Source of the DNA: Peribacillus sp. FSL E2-0218
GTDB taxonomy: Bacteria > Bacillota > Bacilli > Bacillales > DSM-1321
Reading direction: 5' to 3'
Length of the DNA: 64,000 nucleotides
NCBI RefSeq assembly: GCF_037992945.1
Contig: NZ_CP150304.1
Span: 4,726,501 to 4,790,500, forward strand
The translations under genes were made by a program, and so were the position numbers. Numbering within the stretch: the stretch's first letter is position 1; each line of letters opens with the position of its first letter. Of the stretch, positions 1 to 7,903 are shown piece after piece. The notes beneath the pieces are model-generated. The model did no database searches, was not told where the DNA came from, and was given only the letters and a program-made list of their open reading frames with translations.

Positions 1-313
1 CCACGATGCAGCGAAGGTTGGCGCGGGCGGCATAGGCGGCTGCAGCGGCTGACGTATTGCCAGTCGAGGCGCAGATGATCGTATCGCTGCCAGCCTCGAT
101 GGCTTTGGCGACAGCCATCACCATTCCGCGGTCCTTAAACGAACCCGTGGGATTCGCTCCTTCATATTTAACATGCAGGTCGATGCCCCACTCTTCGGAT
201 AAGCGATCCAGTCTTATTAAAGGCGTATTGCCTTCCAAAAGGGATAGTGCGGGTGTGTTTTCATTAACAGGTAAAAAATCCTTATACGTGCTTATCAGTC
301 CTTGCCAGCTCAT
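1..313 (-). CDS. thrC: Threonine synthase, N-terminal part (gene runs off the window)
   Basis: Threonine synthase converts O-phosphohomoserine to L-threonine using PLP. Only about the first 104 codons are inside the window. The translation starts MSWQGLISTY and contains NPTGSFKDRGM, the family signature in which the lysine holds PLP, then STGNTSAAAAAYAA typical of the phosphate-binding turn. The ATG overlaps the hom stop codon (ATGA), so the two genes are translationally coupled in one operon, the order known for hom-thrC in B. subtilis. The 3' end cannot be judged. Confidence 0.96.
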   Translation of the reverse strand, partial: MSWQGLISTYKDFLPVNENTPALSLLEGNTPLIRLDRLSEEWGIDLHVKYEGANPTGSFKDRGMVMAVAKAIEAGSDTIICASTGNTSAAAAAYAARANLRCIV

Positions 314-1608
314 TTACTGTCCTCTCCTTCAACTCTATATGTGCTTTTCACTTCACGTACCATATTGTAGTCATGCAGTTTCTGTTTTATTTGCTCAAAT
401 GCGGCCAAAGTGGCCGTATGCGTCACCAATACGATTTCAGAGGATTCCTTTTCATCAAGCGGCAATTGAAGGATTTTGTCGAACCCCACCCCATGCTCTG
501 CGAATAAATTCGTAATTCTGGCTAATACGCCCACTTCATCCTGGACATGTAATCGAAGGAAGAACTTCGCGAAAATCTCCGTGGCATCTTTTAATTGCTT
601 CGGGTACTGTGGTGAAACGGCACTGCGCCCATTCACCCCAAGCCTCATATTCTTGATGACCGTCACCATATCCGAGACGACGGCAGTGGCAGTCGGGAGA
701 CTCCCCGCTCCTGGTCCGTAAAACATCGTCTCCCCTACAGCCTCGCCATACACATAGACTGCATTATATTCGTTGTTTACCGAGGCCAATGGGTGTGCTT
801 CCGGAAGCAGTGCCGGTTGGACACTCACTTCCACCCTTTCCCCAGCCCTTGAGGCTACACCGATCAATTTCATTGTATATCCAAGCTTTTTGCTATATTT
901 CAAATCCTCTTCGGATATCTCGGTGATTCCCTGTACCTCCACATCATTCAAGCCGATGTTCATCGAGAATCCGAGTGTGGATAGTATCGCCATTTTACGG
1001 GCGGCATCCAGTCCCCCTACATCAGCTGTCGGATCGGCTTCGGCAAATCCGAGCTCCTGGGCTTCCTTCAATACGTCATCATAAGCTCTGCCTTCTTTGC
1101 TCATTTTCGTTAAGATGAAGTTCGTCGTTCCATTGACGATCCCCATCATTTTCGTGATCCTGTCCGAAGATAACCCGTCTACAAGTCCTCGTAAAATCGG
1201 GATTCCCCCGGCAACGCTTGCTTCATAGAATAAATCACATTGATTCTCAGTGGCCAATTCCAGCAGTTCCGGTCCGTATAAGGCCATTAAGTCCTTATTG
1301 GCCGTGACGATATGCTTTTTATTTTTTATCGCTTTTGTCAGATAACCGCGTGTTTCCTCAATTCCACCCATAACCTCGATCACGACATCGATTTCGGGAT
1401 TGGAAAGGATATCCTCGGGATTTTCCGTTAGCATGCCTTTATCAATCTCGACAAGCCGCTCCTTGGTCGTATCTTTGACTAGTATCTTCTTGATGGATAT
1501 GGAACAGCCCACTTGATGCATCAGCTTGTCCTGATGGCTTTCAATGATTTGCACGACTCCTGATCCGACTGTACCTAACCCCAATAAACCGATCGAGATG
1601 ACTTTCAT
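310..1608 (-). CDS. hom: Homoserine dehydrogenase
   Basis: NAD(P)-dependent reduction of aspartate semialdehyde to homoserine, the branch point to threonine and methionine. The 432-residue length is typical of the monofunctional Bacillus enzyme. Visible parts are the Rossmann turn GLGTVGSG (residues 10-17), the catalytic domain with ANKDLMA and GTTNFILTKM, and a C-terminal ACT regulatory domain from about residue 350 (FFLRLHVQDEVGVLARIT). The start has a strong ribosome site (GGGGGAGCC). The ACT domain implies feedback control by threonine, as known for the family. No attenuator was recognised upstream. Confidence 0.98.
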   Translation of the reverse strand: MKVISIGLLGLGTVGSGVVQIIESHQDKLMHQVGCSISIKKILVKDTTKERLVEIDKGMLTENPEDILSNPEIDVVIEVMGGIEETRGYLTKAIKNKKHIVTANKDLMALYGPELLELATENQCDLFYEASVAGGIPILRGLVDGLSSDRITKMMGIVNGTTNFILTKMSKEGRAYDDVLKEAQELGFAEADPTADVGGLDAARKMAILSTLGFSMNIGLNDVEVQGITEISEEDLKYSKKLGYTMKLIGVASRAGERVEVSVQPALLPEAHPLASVNNEYNAVYVYGEAVGETMFYGPGAGSLPTATAVVSDMVTVIKNMRLGVNGRSAVSPQYPKQLKDATEIFAKFFLRLHVQDEVGVLARITNLFAEHGVGFDKILQLPLDEKESSEIVLVTHTATLAAFEQIKQKLHDYNMVREVKSTYRVEGEDSK

Positions 1609-1798
1609 ATTTGGCTCCCCCTTAGAAACTGTTTATCTACAGAAAACATTTGTATTTGTATAGTAGACATTATAAGTTCAATTCTCATAATTATCAATAG
1701 TTAGAAAAAAAGCATTACCGAACTTTTAGGATTCAACCCTTGATGCAGTAAGCACGGATATGGTGAATATTTTTAACGGAAAACCCTTTCCCCCATTG

Positions 1799-2713
1799 CT
1801 ACTTAACGGGTTTCAATGATTCCTCCGTACCCATGATGATGTGTGGCTTTTGCGCGGGGTCCAGCCATTTCAGCAAATCGAGGACGTTCTTTTCCGCAGT
1901 TGCCACGCAGCCAGCAGTCGGCTTCGTTTCCCCTCGCCAAACATGAAGGAAGATTGCACTGCCTTTTCCTTTCACGATGGGATTCGTATTATAATTGATG
2001 ACCGCCCCATACTTATAAAGTTCATGATTCATCTTTTCAAAGGACTTCCACTTTTGATCAGGGTCCCCCTTATAGGTCTTCCACTTGTTATAATCCTGGG
2101 ATGATTGATCATCAATCCAATAGTCGTATTTCGTCGTTTTCCTATAGTCCATTTTTAGGCCGTCCGGCTTCGTTTCGCTTCCGAACGCCGTCCCGAATGA
2201 GTAGATTCCTACCGGGGATTTCCCATCTCCCTCCTTCTTGCTCTTCGTGAAGCCTTTTTTCCCGATGACGCCCTTCATCTTATTCAAGGCCCGTCGCCAC
2301 TCGCCGTCTTTCTTTTCATATGGCTGGATCGAAACCCTCACATCACCCATCGATTTAGCCGTCACGGATACAACCTGGTTGACGCCTTTTCTCGTATCGA
2401 TCTTCTTCAGCAGGGATTTTTCACCGGTGCTGAAAACCTCCCTTGCATGCTTCATGCTAATATAGGCGGTCTTTTTCGCGTGACAAACTTTATACCAGCT
2501 TCCGCTTCTGCCACTGACCGATAATTCATCATTTTTCTTGTACGTTTTTAAGGTTTTACTTGAAGCAGAAGCCTTTTCTTTCACATCAGCAGCCGTCTTC
2601 ATGACGATTTTGAATCGTGGCGCTTCACAGCCCGTTTTCGTTTCAGCCTGCGCAGGCAAGGTCACTTGAAGGCCCAACAGAAGTAAAAGGCCTGCCATCA
2701 TCACTTTTTTCAT
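1799..2713 (-). CDS. Secreted L,D-transpeptidase with SH3-like domain
   Basis: Likely a YkuD/ErfK-type L,D-transpeptidase acting on peptidoglycan outside the cell. Using the ATG at 2713, which has the ribosome site GGAAGAG, gives 304 residues with a signal peptide (MKKVMMAGLLLLLGLQVTLPAQA). A bacterial SH3-like segment follows (about residues 35-90), then the catalytic domain. The motif is His257-x-x-R ... T-A-G-Cys269, so the nucleophilic cysteine and the upstream histidine are present, although the usual S/T-H-G-C is replaced by T-A-G-C as in the YbiS-like branch. It sits between hom and yutH, where B. subtilis has no gene, which suggests a lineage-specific insertion. Confidence 0.85.
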   Translation of the reverse strand: MKKVMMAGLLLLLGLQVTLPAQAETKTGCEAPRFKIVMKTAADVKEKASASSKTLKTYKKNDELSVSGRSGSWYKVCHAKKTAYISMKHAREVFSTGEKSLLKKIDTRKGVNQVVSVTAKSMGDVRVSIQPYEKKDGEWRRALNKMKGVIGKKGFTKSKKEGDGKSPVGIYSFGTAFGSETKPDGLKMDYRKTTKYDYWIDDQSSQDYNKWKTYKGDPDQKWKSFEKMNHELYKYGAVINYNTNPIVKGKGSAIFLHVWRGETKPTAGCVATAEKNVLDLLKWLDPAQKPHIIMGTEESLKPVK

Positions 2714-2831
2714 CGACTCTTCCTTTCCCATCTTGGTTGAATTCGCGGATAAAATCAAACTATTCAAAAAAATCTTGTTATCATCATAACATAGTCAATC
2801 TGGATGAATCATATTTCTTTCCAGTTTTCAG

Positions 2832-3833
2832 TTAAATCCAATCAATTTTAGGCAAATCATATTGTTTGGCCGGAACTTCGGCCAAATCATAAAAGTGTTT
2901 AAGGAAGGATTCATATTGCTGGGATGATTTCGTGATTTGTGCGATTTTATCTTCCAACTCATTCGATCTTGCTTCCGTTGTCTTGGAGAAATATTCTTCT
3001 ACCGTTTCGAAATAATGAATCGGAAATAGCATTCTCGAATATAACAATCGTGCCGAAAAACTAGAGAACGGTTCAATGGTTTGATATTCGTGAAAAAAGC
3101 GGCCGATGCCGCGCTGGTGCGTATGCACATTCGTAAAGTAGTGTTCCCTCACCCATTCTGCCACATCCCTCGTACCGTGATCGAATACCCAATCAAACGG
3201 ATTTTTCACCCATTTATTACTTTTCCAAGTATCGTGCAAAAAACGTTCGTAACAAACCGTGCCGCTATCGACAATTTGTGGCGTATCATCAATTTCCGTG
3301 TCGACCAAATATTGAATCGCATTTTCCCCTAGCACCATATAATAGGGAAAGGTTTCTATAAATAATTTTTCAAACTGGTTATCGGGATGGGCTGTCAGCT
3401 TATCCCTCCAAATCCGTTCCAGTTGATCGATCCTTTTCTCCCAGAGCTGTTTCCATTTACCGATTCTCGAGCAGGCGGAAATCGTTTCATTAATCCCTCT
3501 CCCACGCTGATGGAATCTTGCCAGTCGTCTTCCTGGATTGAAATTTTTCGGACCATCCAACGCCTGGTTGCCCAGAAGGATGAATAATTGTTCATCGGCT
3601 TCCGAAACATAACTGCCATGATTGGCCAAGACGAACGCCGAAACGTGACGATCGCCTTGGGAAATCATATGTTGTGACATTTTATGGCGTTCGACCAATT
3701 CCTCCTGCTCCATATTCTCTATTGGAACGATGCTGTAAAACATGTTCCCTGACCGAAAGCTCGGAAACCGGCTATTAGCCTCTTCCCGCTCCACTTGGAT
3801 TCCGTAATTATTGAAAATGATTTCTTCTATCAT
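2832..3833 (-). CDS. yutH: Spore coat-associated protein YutH (kinase-like fold)
   Basis: YutH belongs to the CotS/YutH group of spore proteins that share a fold with aminoglycoside/choline kinases. The 333-residue length and position next to hom match B. subtilis. The segment HQRGIGRFFHEYQTIEPFSSFSARLLYSRMLFP is characteristic. A clear catalytic HGD-type loop is not seen, in keeping with a degenerate kinase fold. The ATG has AAGGGGG upstream. Expression in the mother cell late in sporulation is expected from the family, but no sporulation sigma promoter could be proven here. Confidence 0.88.
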   Translation of the reverse strand: MIEEIIFNNYGIQVEREEANSRFPSFRSGNMFYSIVPIENMEQEELVERHKMSQHMISQGDRHVSAFVLANHGSYVSEADEQLFILLGNQALDGPKNFNPGRRLARFHQRGRGINETISACSRIGKWKQLWEKRIDQLERIWRDKLTAHPDNQFEKLFIETFPYYMVLGENAIQYLVDTEIDDTPQIVDSGTVCYERFLHDTWKSNKWVKNPFDWVFDHGTRDVAEWVREHYFTNVHTHQRGIGRFFHEYQTIEPFSSFSARLLYSRMLFPIHYFETVEEYFSKTTEARSNELEDKIAQITKSSQQYESFLKHFYDLAEVPAKQYDLPKIDWI

Positions 3834-3996
3834 GGAATGGCCCCCTTCATTGAATGGATATAATAGAAATAGTGGACATCATATACTTATATATATATGT
3901 GGAATAACCCGTTTTCTGAATGATTATCGAAACCTTTTGGAAAAACGAAGCACTTCCTGGATTCACACTAGAACTTATCCCTAATACTATAGAGAA

Positions 3997-4506
3997 ATGG
4001 GTGATGACATGGCTAATATCGAACAATCAATGTCTGAAAAAACAGCTCGCAGATGGCTAAGTGAACGAGGAGTTAAAATGGAGGATATCGCGGAACTTGT
4101 CATGTATTTACAATCTAGCTATCATGAAAATCTCCAAATGTCCGATTGCCTTCACAATGTCGAACGGGTCCTTTCAAAACGAGAGGTCCAGAATGCCATC
4201 CTGACCGGCATCCAGCTGGATATACTGGCTGAGAAAAAATTACTTGAGGAACCTTTACAGAGCATCATTGAAATAGATGAAGGGCTATATGGAGTCGACG
4301 AGATATTGGCCTTATCGATCGTCAATGTTTACGGATCGATCGGCTTTACCAATTATGGTTTCATCGATAAACAAAAACCGGGTATCCTAAAATATTTAAA
4401 TGATAAAAGCACAGGCAAGGTCAACACCTTTTTAGATGATATCGTCGGGGCCATCGCCGCTGCCGCTTCGAGCCGGCTTGCCCATCGAACCAAGAATGTA
4501 GAATGA
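3997..4506 (+). CDS. yutG: YutG, phosphatidylglycerophosphatase A-like protein
   Basis: Matches the YutG/PgpA-like family: 169 residues with the conserved EGLYGVDEILALSIVNVYG and FLDDIVGAIAAAASSRLAHR blocks. Family members are proposed to dephosphorylate phosphatidylglycerophosphate in phospholipid synthesis; that function is inferred for this Gram-positive branch, which lacks membrane segments. The start is uncertain: ATG at 3997 gives MGDDMANIEQ, while ATG at 4009 has GGGTGAT just upstream. Transcribed alone, convergent with yutF, sharing the terminator at 4522-4561. Confidence 0.85.
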   Translation: MGDDMANIEQSMSEKTARRWLSERGVKMEDIAELVMYLQSSYHENLQMSDCLHNVERVLSKREVQNAILTGIQLDILAEKKLLEEPLQSIIEIDEGLYGVDEILALSIVNVYGSIGFTNYGFIDKQKPGILKYLNDKSTGKVNTFLDDIVGAIAAAASSRLAHRTKNVE

Positions 4507-4521
4507 TCAGGCAACAAGGAC

Positions 4522-4561
4522 AAAAAAAACCAGGGCTGCCAAGGCAGACCTGGTTTTTTTT
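4522..4561. terminator. Bidirectional terminator between yutG and yutF
   Basis: Stem ACCAGG-g-CTGCC / GGCAG-a-CCTGGT with a two-base loop, flanked by an A-tract on the left and a T-tract on the right, so it can serve both converging genes. Confidence 0.9.
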
Positions 4562-5328
4562 CATTCGAAGTGCCAAAGGTCGAGGGTGTTGACCACATAG
4601 GTTGGCTGCTGCTCATATTCCTTCAGGCGTTCAGCATTCGTCACGCCAGTATGGACAAGCAAGGTATCGATGCCAGCATTGATGCCGGCCATGATATCCG
4701 TATCATAATTATCTCCGACCATGATCGTATCTTCTTTAGGTACCCCTAAAACTTGAAGCGCTTGCTCGACGATGACCGATTCAGGCTTACCGATGAAAAT
4801 CGGCTGTACCTGGGTCGAAACGGAAACAACGGATGTCAACGCACCATTCCCGGGTAAGAGGCCTTGTTCGGTAGGAATGGCGATATCCCCATTGGTCGAG
4901 ATGAAGACAGCGCCATTCCGGACTGCCAGGCAGGCCTTTGAGAGCTTCTCATAGTTGACGCCGCGGTCGATGCCCATCACGAGGAAGTCCGGGTTGTCAT
5001 CGACCAGCTCCATTCCTTTTTCCTTGATGGCCTCGATGATCCCTTCTTCACCCACCACATACACGGAAGCGTCTTTTTTTTGTTGGGCTATGTAATTCGC
5101 AGTCGCCATGCTTGTCGTGAAAACTTGATCATCTTCCGTTGCAATCCCGATGCTCCTCAATTTATCAGCAACCTGTGCCGGGGTCCGGGACGAGTTGTTC
5201 GTTACGAATAGGTAAGGGATCTCCCTTTTCCTTAGGTCATTGATGAACCCGGCCGCCTCCGCAATTTGTTCGGTCCCGCGATACATCGTGCCATCTAAGT
5301 CAATTAAATATCCTTTATACGCCTTCAT
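4561..5328 (-). CDS. yutF: HAD-family phosphatase YutF (NagD-like)
   Basis: Haloacid-dehalogenase superfamily hydrolase of the NagD/p-nitrophenylphosphatase group. From the ATG at 5328, chosen because AGGAAGG lies upstream and the protein then starts MKAYKGYLIDLDGTMYRG, it has motif I DLDGT at once, motif II VTNNSS, and the distal GDNYDTDIMAG acidic motif. The 255-residue length fits. B. subtilis YutF is reported as a broad sugar-phosphate/nucleotide phosphatase; the true substrate is not evident. It lies 22 bp after yutE and is probably co-transcribed. Confidence 0.92.
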   Translation of the reverse strand: MKAYKGYLIDLDGTMYRGTEQIAEAAGFINDLRKREIPYLFVTNNSSRTPAQVADKLRSIGIATEDDQVFTTSMATANYIAQQKKDASVYVVGEEGIIEAIKEKGMELVDDNPDFLVMGIDRGVNYEKLSKACLAVRNGAVFISTNGDIAIPTEQGLLPGNGALTSVVSVSTQVQPIFIGKPESVIVEQALQVLGVPKEDTIMVGDNYDTDIMAGINAGIDTLLVHTGVTNAERLKEYEQQPTYVVNTLDLWHFE

Positions 5329-5350
5329 TTCGTTCGCCTTCCTAACACTG

Positions 5351-5788
5351 CTAGTTTTTAAAAGCTGATACAGGTCCCAATTCATTCGTTAAATAGTCCC
5401 TCACTGAATCAGGGAATGACTTGAATGCCTCGATGTTTTCCTTGAATACGGAATGCAGTTCTAGGTGATCGACTTCGATGAAATCCTGCACCAGCATTTT
5501 CCTTAATGGCAGCGCTTTTTTAAATTGCAGCGCTTTATCCTCCGAAATGACTTTTTCATCATGGAGGATATCGATAATATCATCATAGCTGCCTGGGTCG
5601 CGCATGATGAAACCATCGATTATCGCATTTCCTGCATCAAGCACCGAATCGATGGAAGTATGTACCAGCCTTTCTGCGATAAGCTCCGAATGGTCTCCAT
5701 TCCGATTATCCAGCCCTTCAAAAAGTCCAAGCTGCTTTTCAAGAAAAACCAATATTTGTTCAATCTTTTGACGGTCTACAAAGTACAT
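5351..5788 (-). CDS. yutE: DUF86 protein YutE (HepT-like fold)
   Basis: A 145-residue protein of the DUF86/HepT-like family, in its usual place beside yutF. The N-terminal helix (YFVDRQKIEQILVFLEKQLG) and ERLVHTSIDSVLDAGNAIIDG match the family. Toxins of this family carry an R-x4-6-H-x-Y ribonuclease motif and have a MNT-type nucleotidyltransferase partner. Neither is seen here, so a house-keeping role is more likely than toxin activity. The ribosome site AGAAAGG precedes the ATG. Confidence 0.85.
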   Translation of the reverse strand: MYFVDRQKIEQILVFLEKQLGLFEGLDNRNGDHSELIAERLVHTSIDSVLDAGNAIIDGFIMRDPGSYDDIIDILHDEKVISEDKALQFKKALPLRKMLVQDFIEVDHLELHSVFKENIEAFKSFPDSVRDYLTNELGPVSAFKN

Positions 5789-6157
5789 TTTTTCCAGATC
5801 CTTTCTGATCTAAGGTGATATGGGGATCATTGCTATAATTGATTGGCAAGCCTGATCATATTCCTATGCCAAACCAGCCTCATTACTTGATGATACCATA
5901 GCTTCTCCCACACTCTCAATTCCTTCAGCCCCATTCCCTTCAACGTATGGCGGATGAGTGCTCTTTTCATGGATGGACCACTGGATAATGCGCATGATGT
6001 ACCTTTGTATTCTTAACATAAATCCCTTGAACCATGCTGGTGATCCCGCCTTGTCCCACGCAAGGCAGCAGGAAACCCAATCTGAAAATGACTGTTCCCC
6101 TATTAAAGTCGCTTTGTTATGATGTAACTACAAATAAATAACAAGGGGATGATACTA
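5789..6157. other. Intergenic region without a supported gene
   Basis: About 370 bases between divergent yutE and the DUF3055 gene. A 45-codon minus-strand reading frame (5838-5970, starting MKRALIRHTL) lacks a ribosome site and known similarity. I see no convincing RNA element; promoters for both flanking genes presumably lie here. Confidence 0.5.
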
Positions 6158-6424
6158 TTGGAAGATCGTTTTTATTTATACAACGATGTCGTTGATTCAA
6201 AAACCCGGTTCATCAGTTTCATGGGAGAGGAATCAAGGTACGATTTGGCGATCACGACAACCGATCGGTTTTATGGAAAAAAACTCGTGCTGAATATGCA
6301 GAGTAACCGTTTCGCCATCATTGGACCGGATGATTTAGAAGAGGAAGGCTACCTTGAGCATGCCTTTCAGCTGTCAGAAGCGGAGGCGGAAGAACTAAGT
6401 CACTTTTTAATGGAAATTGTCTAA
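6158..6424 (+). CDS. DUF3055-family protein
   Basis: A small conserved Firmicute protein (88 residues from the TTG at 6158). The text DRFYLYNDVVDSKTRFISFMGEESRYDLAI and GPDDLEEEGYLEHAF is characteristic of DUF3055 (SAV0927-like), whose function is unknown. The upstream ATG at 6149 is too close to AAGGGG, whereas the TTG lies nine bases from it and gives MEDRFYLYN, matching relatives; I therefore prefer TTG. It is acidic and soluble with no signal peptide. A small gene follows 66 bases downstream. Confidence 0.8.
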   Translation: MEDRFYLYNDVVDSKTRFISFMGEESRYDLAITTTDRFYGKKLVLNMQSNRFAIIGPDDLEEEGYLEHAFQLSEAEAEELSHFLMEIV

Positions 6425-6490
6425 AAAGCTGAAGTTTTCTTCCCGAAGGGGAAACCTACTGAATGTACGATTACTTGAGGGGGGATTACT

Positions 6491-6778
6491 TTGGACAAAG
6501 AAGAGTACCATGACTTCTCCAATGTCGAAAAGCAGCGGGATTATCTGATTCCTGAAGAATTTCCCGAAGGACCTTTTGGATCACCCATAGCAAAAGATGA
6601 ACCAGTCGAGAATAAAAACACACCATGGCAGGAAGGGCAACGGTACCAAAGTGCCTTCAATTATGAAAACAAATCACTGCATGAAGATCTGCCACGAAAA
6701 TACCCTGGTGCTCATCCGACACATGATGATCCTGAAAAAGATGAACAGCCGCCCTATAAAGGGTACGGAAGCTCATGA
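6491..6778 (+). CDS. Small hydrophilic conserved protein of unknown function
   Basis: 95 residues from a TTG start with a strong ribosome site (TTGAGGGGGG). The protein is rich in Pro, Glu, Asp and Tyr, with no membrane segment, and ends in PGAHPTHDDPEKDEQPPYKGYGSS. It resembles short Bacillus cytosolic proteins with a G-x-HPTHD stretch, but I cannot name the family with confidence. A terminator follows at once, so it ends a short transcript that may begin at the DUF3055 gene. Confidence 0.75.
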   Translation: MDKEEYHDFSNVEKQRDYLIPEEFPEGPFGSPIAKDEPVENKNTPWQEGQRYQSAFNYENKSLHEDLPRKYPGAHPTHDDPEKDEQPPYKGYGSS

Positions 6779-6784
6779 CTTGGA

Positions 6785-6810
6785 AGGCCAGAGCATTTCT
6801 GGCCTTTTTT
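6785..6810. terminator. Terminator after the small gene, before yutD
   Basis: Perfect 8-bp stem AGGCCAGA / TCTGGCCT with a 5-base loop followed by six T. It closes the plus-strand transcript and overlaps the yutD stop region. Confidence 0.9.
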
Positions 6811-7084
6811 ATTTCTTGATTTTCTTCGCGACGAAATACGGGCAGCCAAAATTACAGTATTCATATAAATATTCACTAAGTGTGCTGATTTTCGTGTCAA
6901 AGGTCGCTTTCTGATTCGTATCATCAAAAAAGCCCCGCAGCCTTAATTGACCATAGCCCCAGTCCCCCACAATATAATCATACTTCGTTAAAATCTCACT
7001 GTACCTGGCTTTAAAGGCTTCTTCGTTATAGCCTTCCCTTTCATCCTCGATTATTTCATAGGTCAGGTTATTGATGGTAATCAT
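6809..7084 (-). CDS. yutD: YutD family protein (DUF1027)
   Basis: Conserved 91-residue protein. The core YDYIVGDWGYGQLRLRGFF and TKISTLSEYLYEYCNFGCPYFV is diagnostic for YutD, a widely conserved Firmicute family without known function. The ATG at 7084 is preferred over a GTG at 7093 because GAGGTG then sits seven bases upstream. Divergent from yutC. The two conserved cysteines (NFGCPYF and one just before) are present. Confidence 0.93.
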   Translation of the reverse strand: MITINNLTYEIIEDEREGYNEEAFKARYSEILTKYDYIVGDWGYGQLRLRGFFDDTNQKATFDTKISTLSEYLYEYCNFGCPYFVAKKIKK

Positions 7085-7197
7085 TGCTTTCACCTCTCAT
7101 TCATACATTCTTTCTTTAAATTATAACTGATTCCCCATCAATTACTAAGCGAAAAATAGAGAAATATGTCCATCCTAAGGTTACGGGGGTGTTATTG

Positions 7198-7854
7198 ATG
7201 AAAAAGACAATCATGACGTTAGGTTTAAGCTCGATCATTGCACTGACGGGATGCTCCGATAAACAAGAGCAGGGACTCGGTGCAAAGAACCATGCAGGCA
7301 ACCCGACAAATGTAAATAATCCCACTCAGTACTATGACGAGGATTATCGGAACCATGATAATAAAAGCGATGATTTTGGCTTTACCCGGACAAATAAGAC
7401 GACCATTAATGGGCGCAATGTTTCCAACAAAACCGCTTCCATTGATCGTGAACAACTTTCTGATGTCATTTCCAAGCTCAGTGTACAGATTCCGAATGTC
7501 AATGATGTATCCACCCTTGTGACCGATGAGGAGGTTCTCGTCGTTTATGATACGGATACCAAGGATAGAACGGATACCGCCGACCAAGTGAAGCGCACTG
7601 CCATGTCCGTCGTCCCTCGTTATTATCATGTATATGTTAGTGATGATCCCACCCTTGCCCAAAATGTCGAGAATTTCGCTACCTTGAAATCAGGCAGCAG
7701 AGGCATTGACTATACGATTGAACAGACCATCAAAAGCATGCTCAAGTCACCACAAGGATACAAAATGAGTGACGTGGAAAATGAAAACGGGGAAATGATC
7801 AACGATAAAAGAGATCATCATGATAACATCAAGCAAAAGATGGACAATCTCTAA
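7198..7854 (+). CDS. yutC: YhcN/YlaJ-family sporulation lipoprotein YutC
   Basis: Lipoprotein of the YhcN/YlaJ family found in spore membranes. From ATG 7198 (GGGGGT seven bases upstream) it starts MKKTIMTLGLSSIIALTGC; the lipobox LTGC gives lipid attachment at Cys. A hydrophilic Asn-rich linker follows, then the YhcN core (VQIPNVNDVSTLVTDEEVLVVYDTD ... VVPRYYHVYVSDDP). Family members are made in the forespore and affect germination or outgrowth; the exact role is unknown. A second family member is encoded at 49551-50081. Confidence 0.9.
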   Translation: MKKTIMTLGLSSIIALTGCSDKQEQGLGAKNHAGNPTNVNNPTQYYDEDYRNHDNKSDDFGFTRTNKTTINGRNVSNKTASIDREQLSDVISKLSVQIPNVNDVSTLVTDEEVLVVYDTDTKDRTDTADQVKRTAMSVVPRYYHVYVSDDPTLAQNVENFATLKSGSRGIDYTIEQTIKSMLKSPQGYKMSDVENENGEMINDKRDHHDNIKQKMDNL

Positions 7855-7863
7855 TCGGCAATA

Positions 7864-7900
7864 AAACGAAAGGACCGAAAATATTTCGGTCCTTTCGTTC
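7864..7900. terminator. Bidirectional terminator between yutC and lipA
   Basis: A perfect 14-bp stem (CGAAAGGACCGAAA with its complement) around a 3-base loop, 10 bases after yutC and just before the converging lipA stop. Confidence 0.9.
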
Positions 7901-7903
7901 GTT

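Noticed and set aside
5351..5788. HepT/MNT toxin-antitoxin pair
   Set aside because: Only the DUF86 protein is present, without the ribonuclease motif or a nucleotidyltransferase partner.
5838..5970. 45-codon minus-strand frame MKRALIRHTL... in the yutE upstream region
   Set aside because: No ribosome site and no family; kept only as a note.
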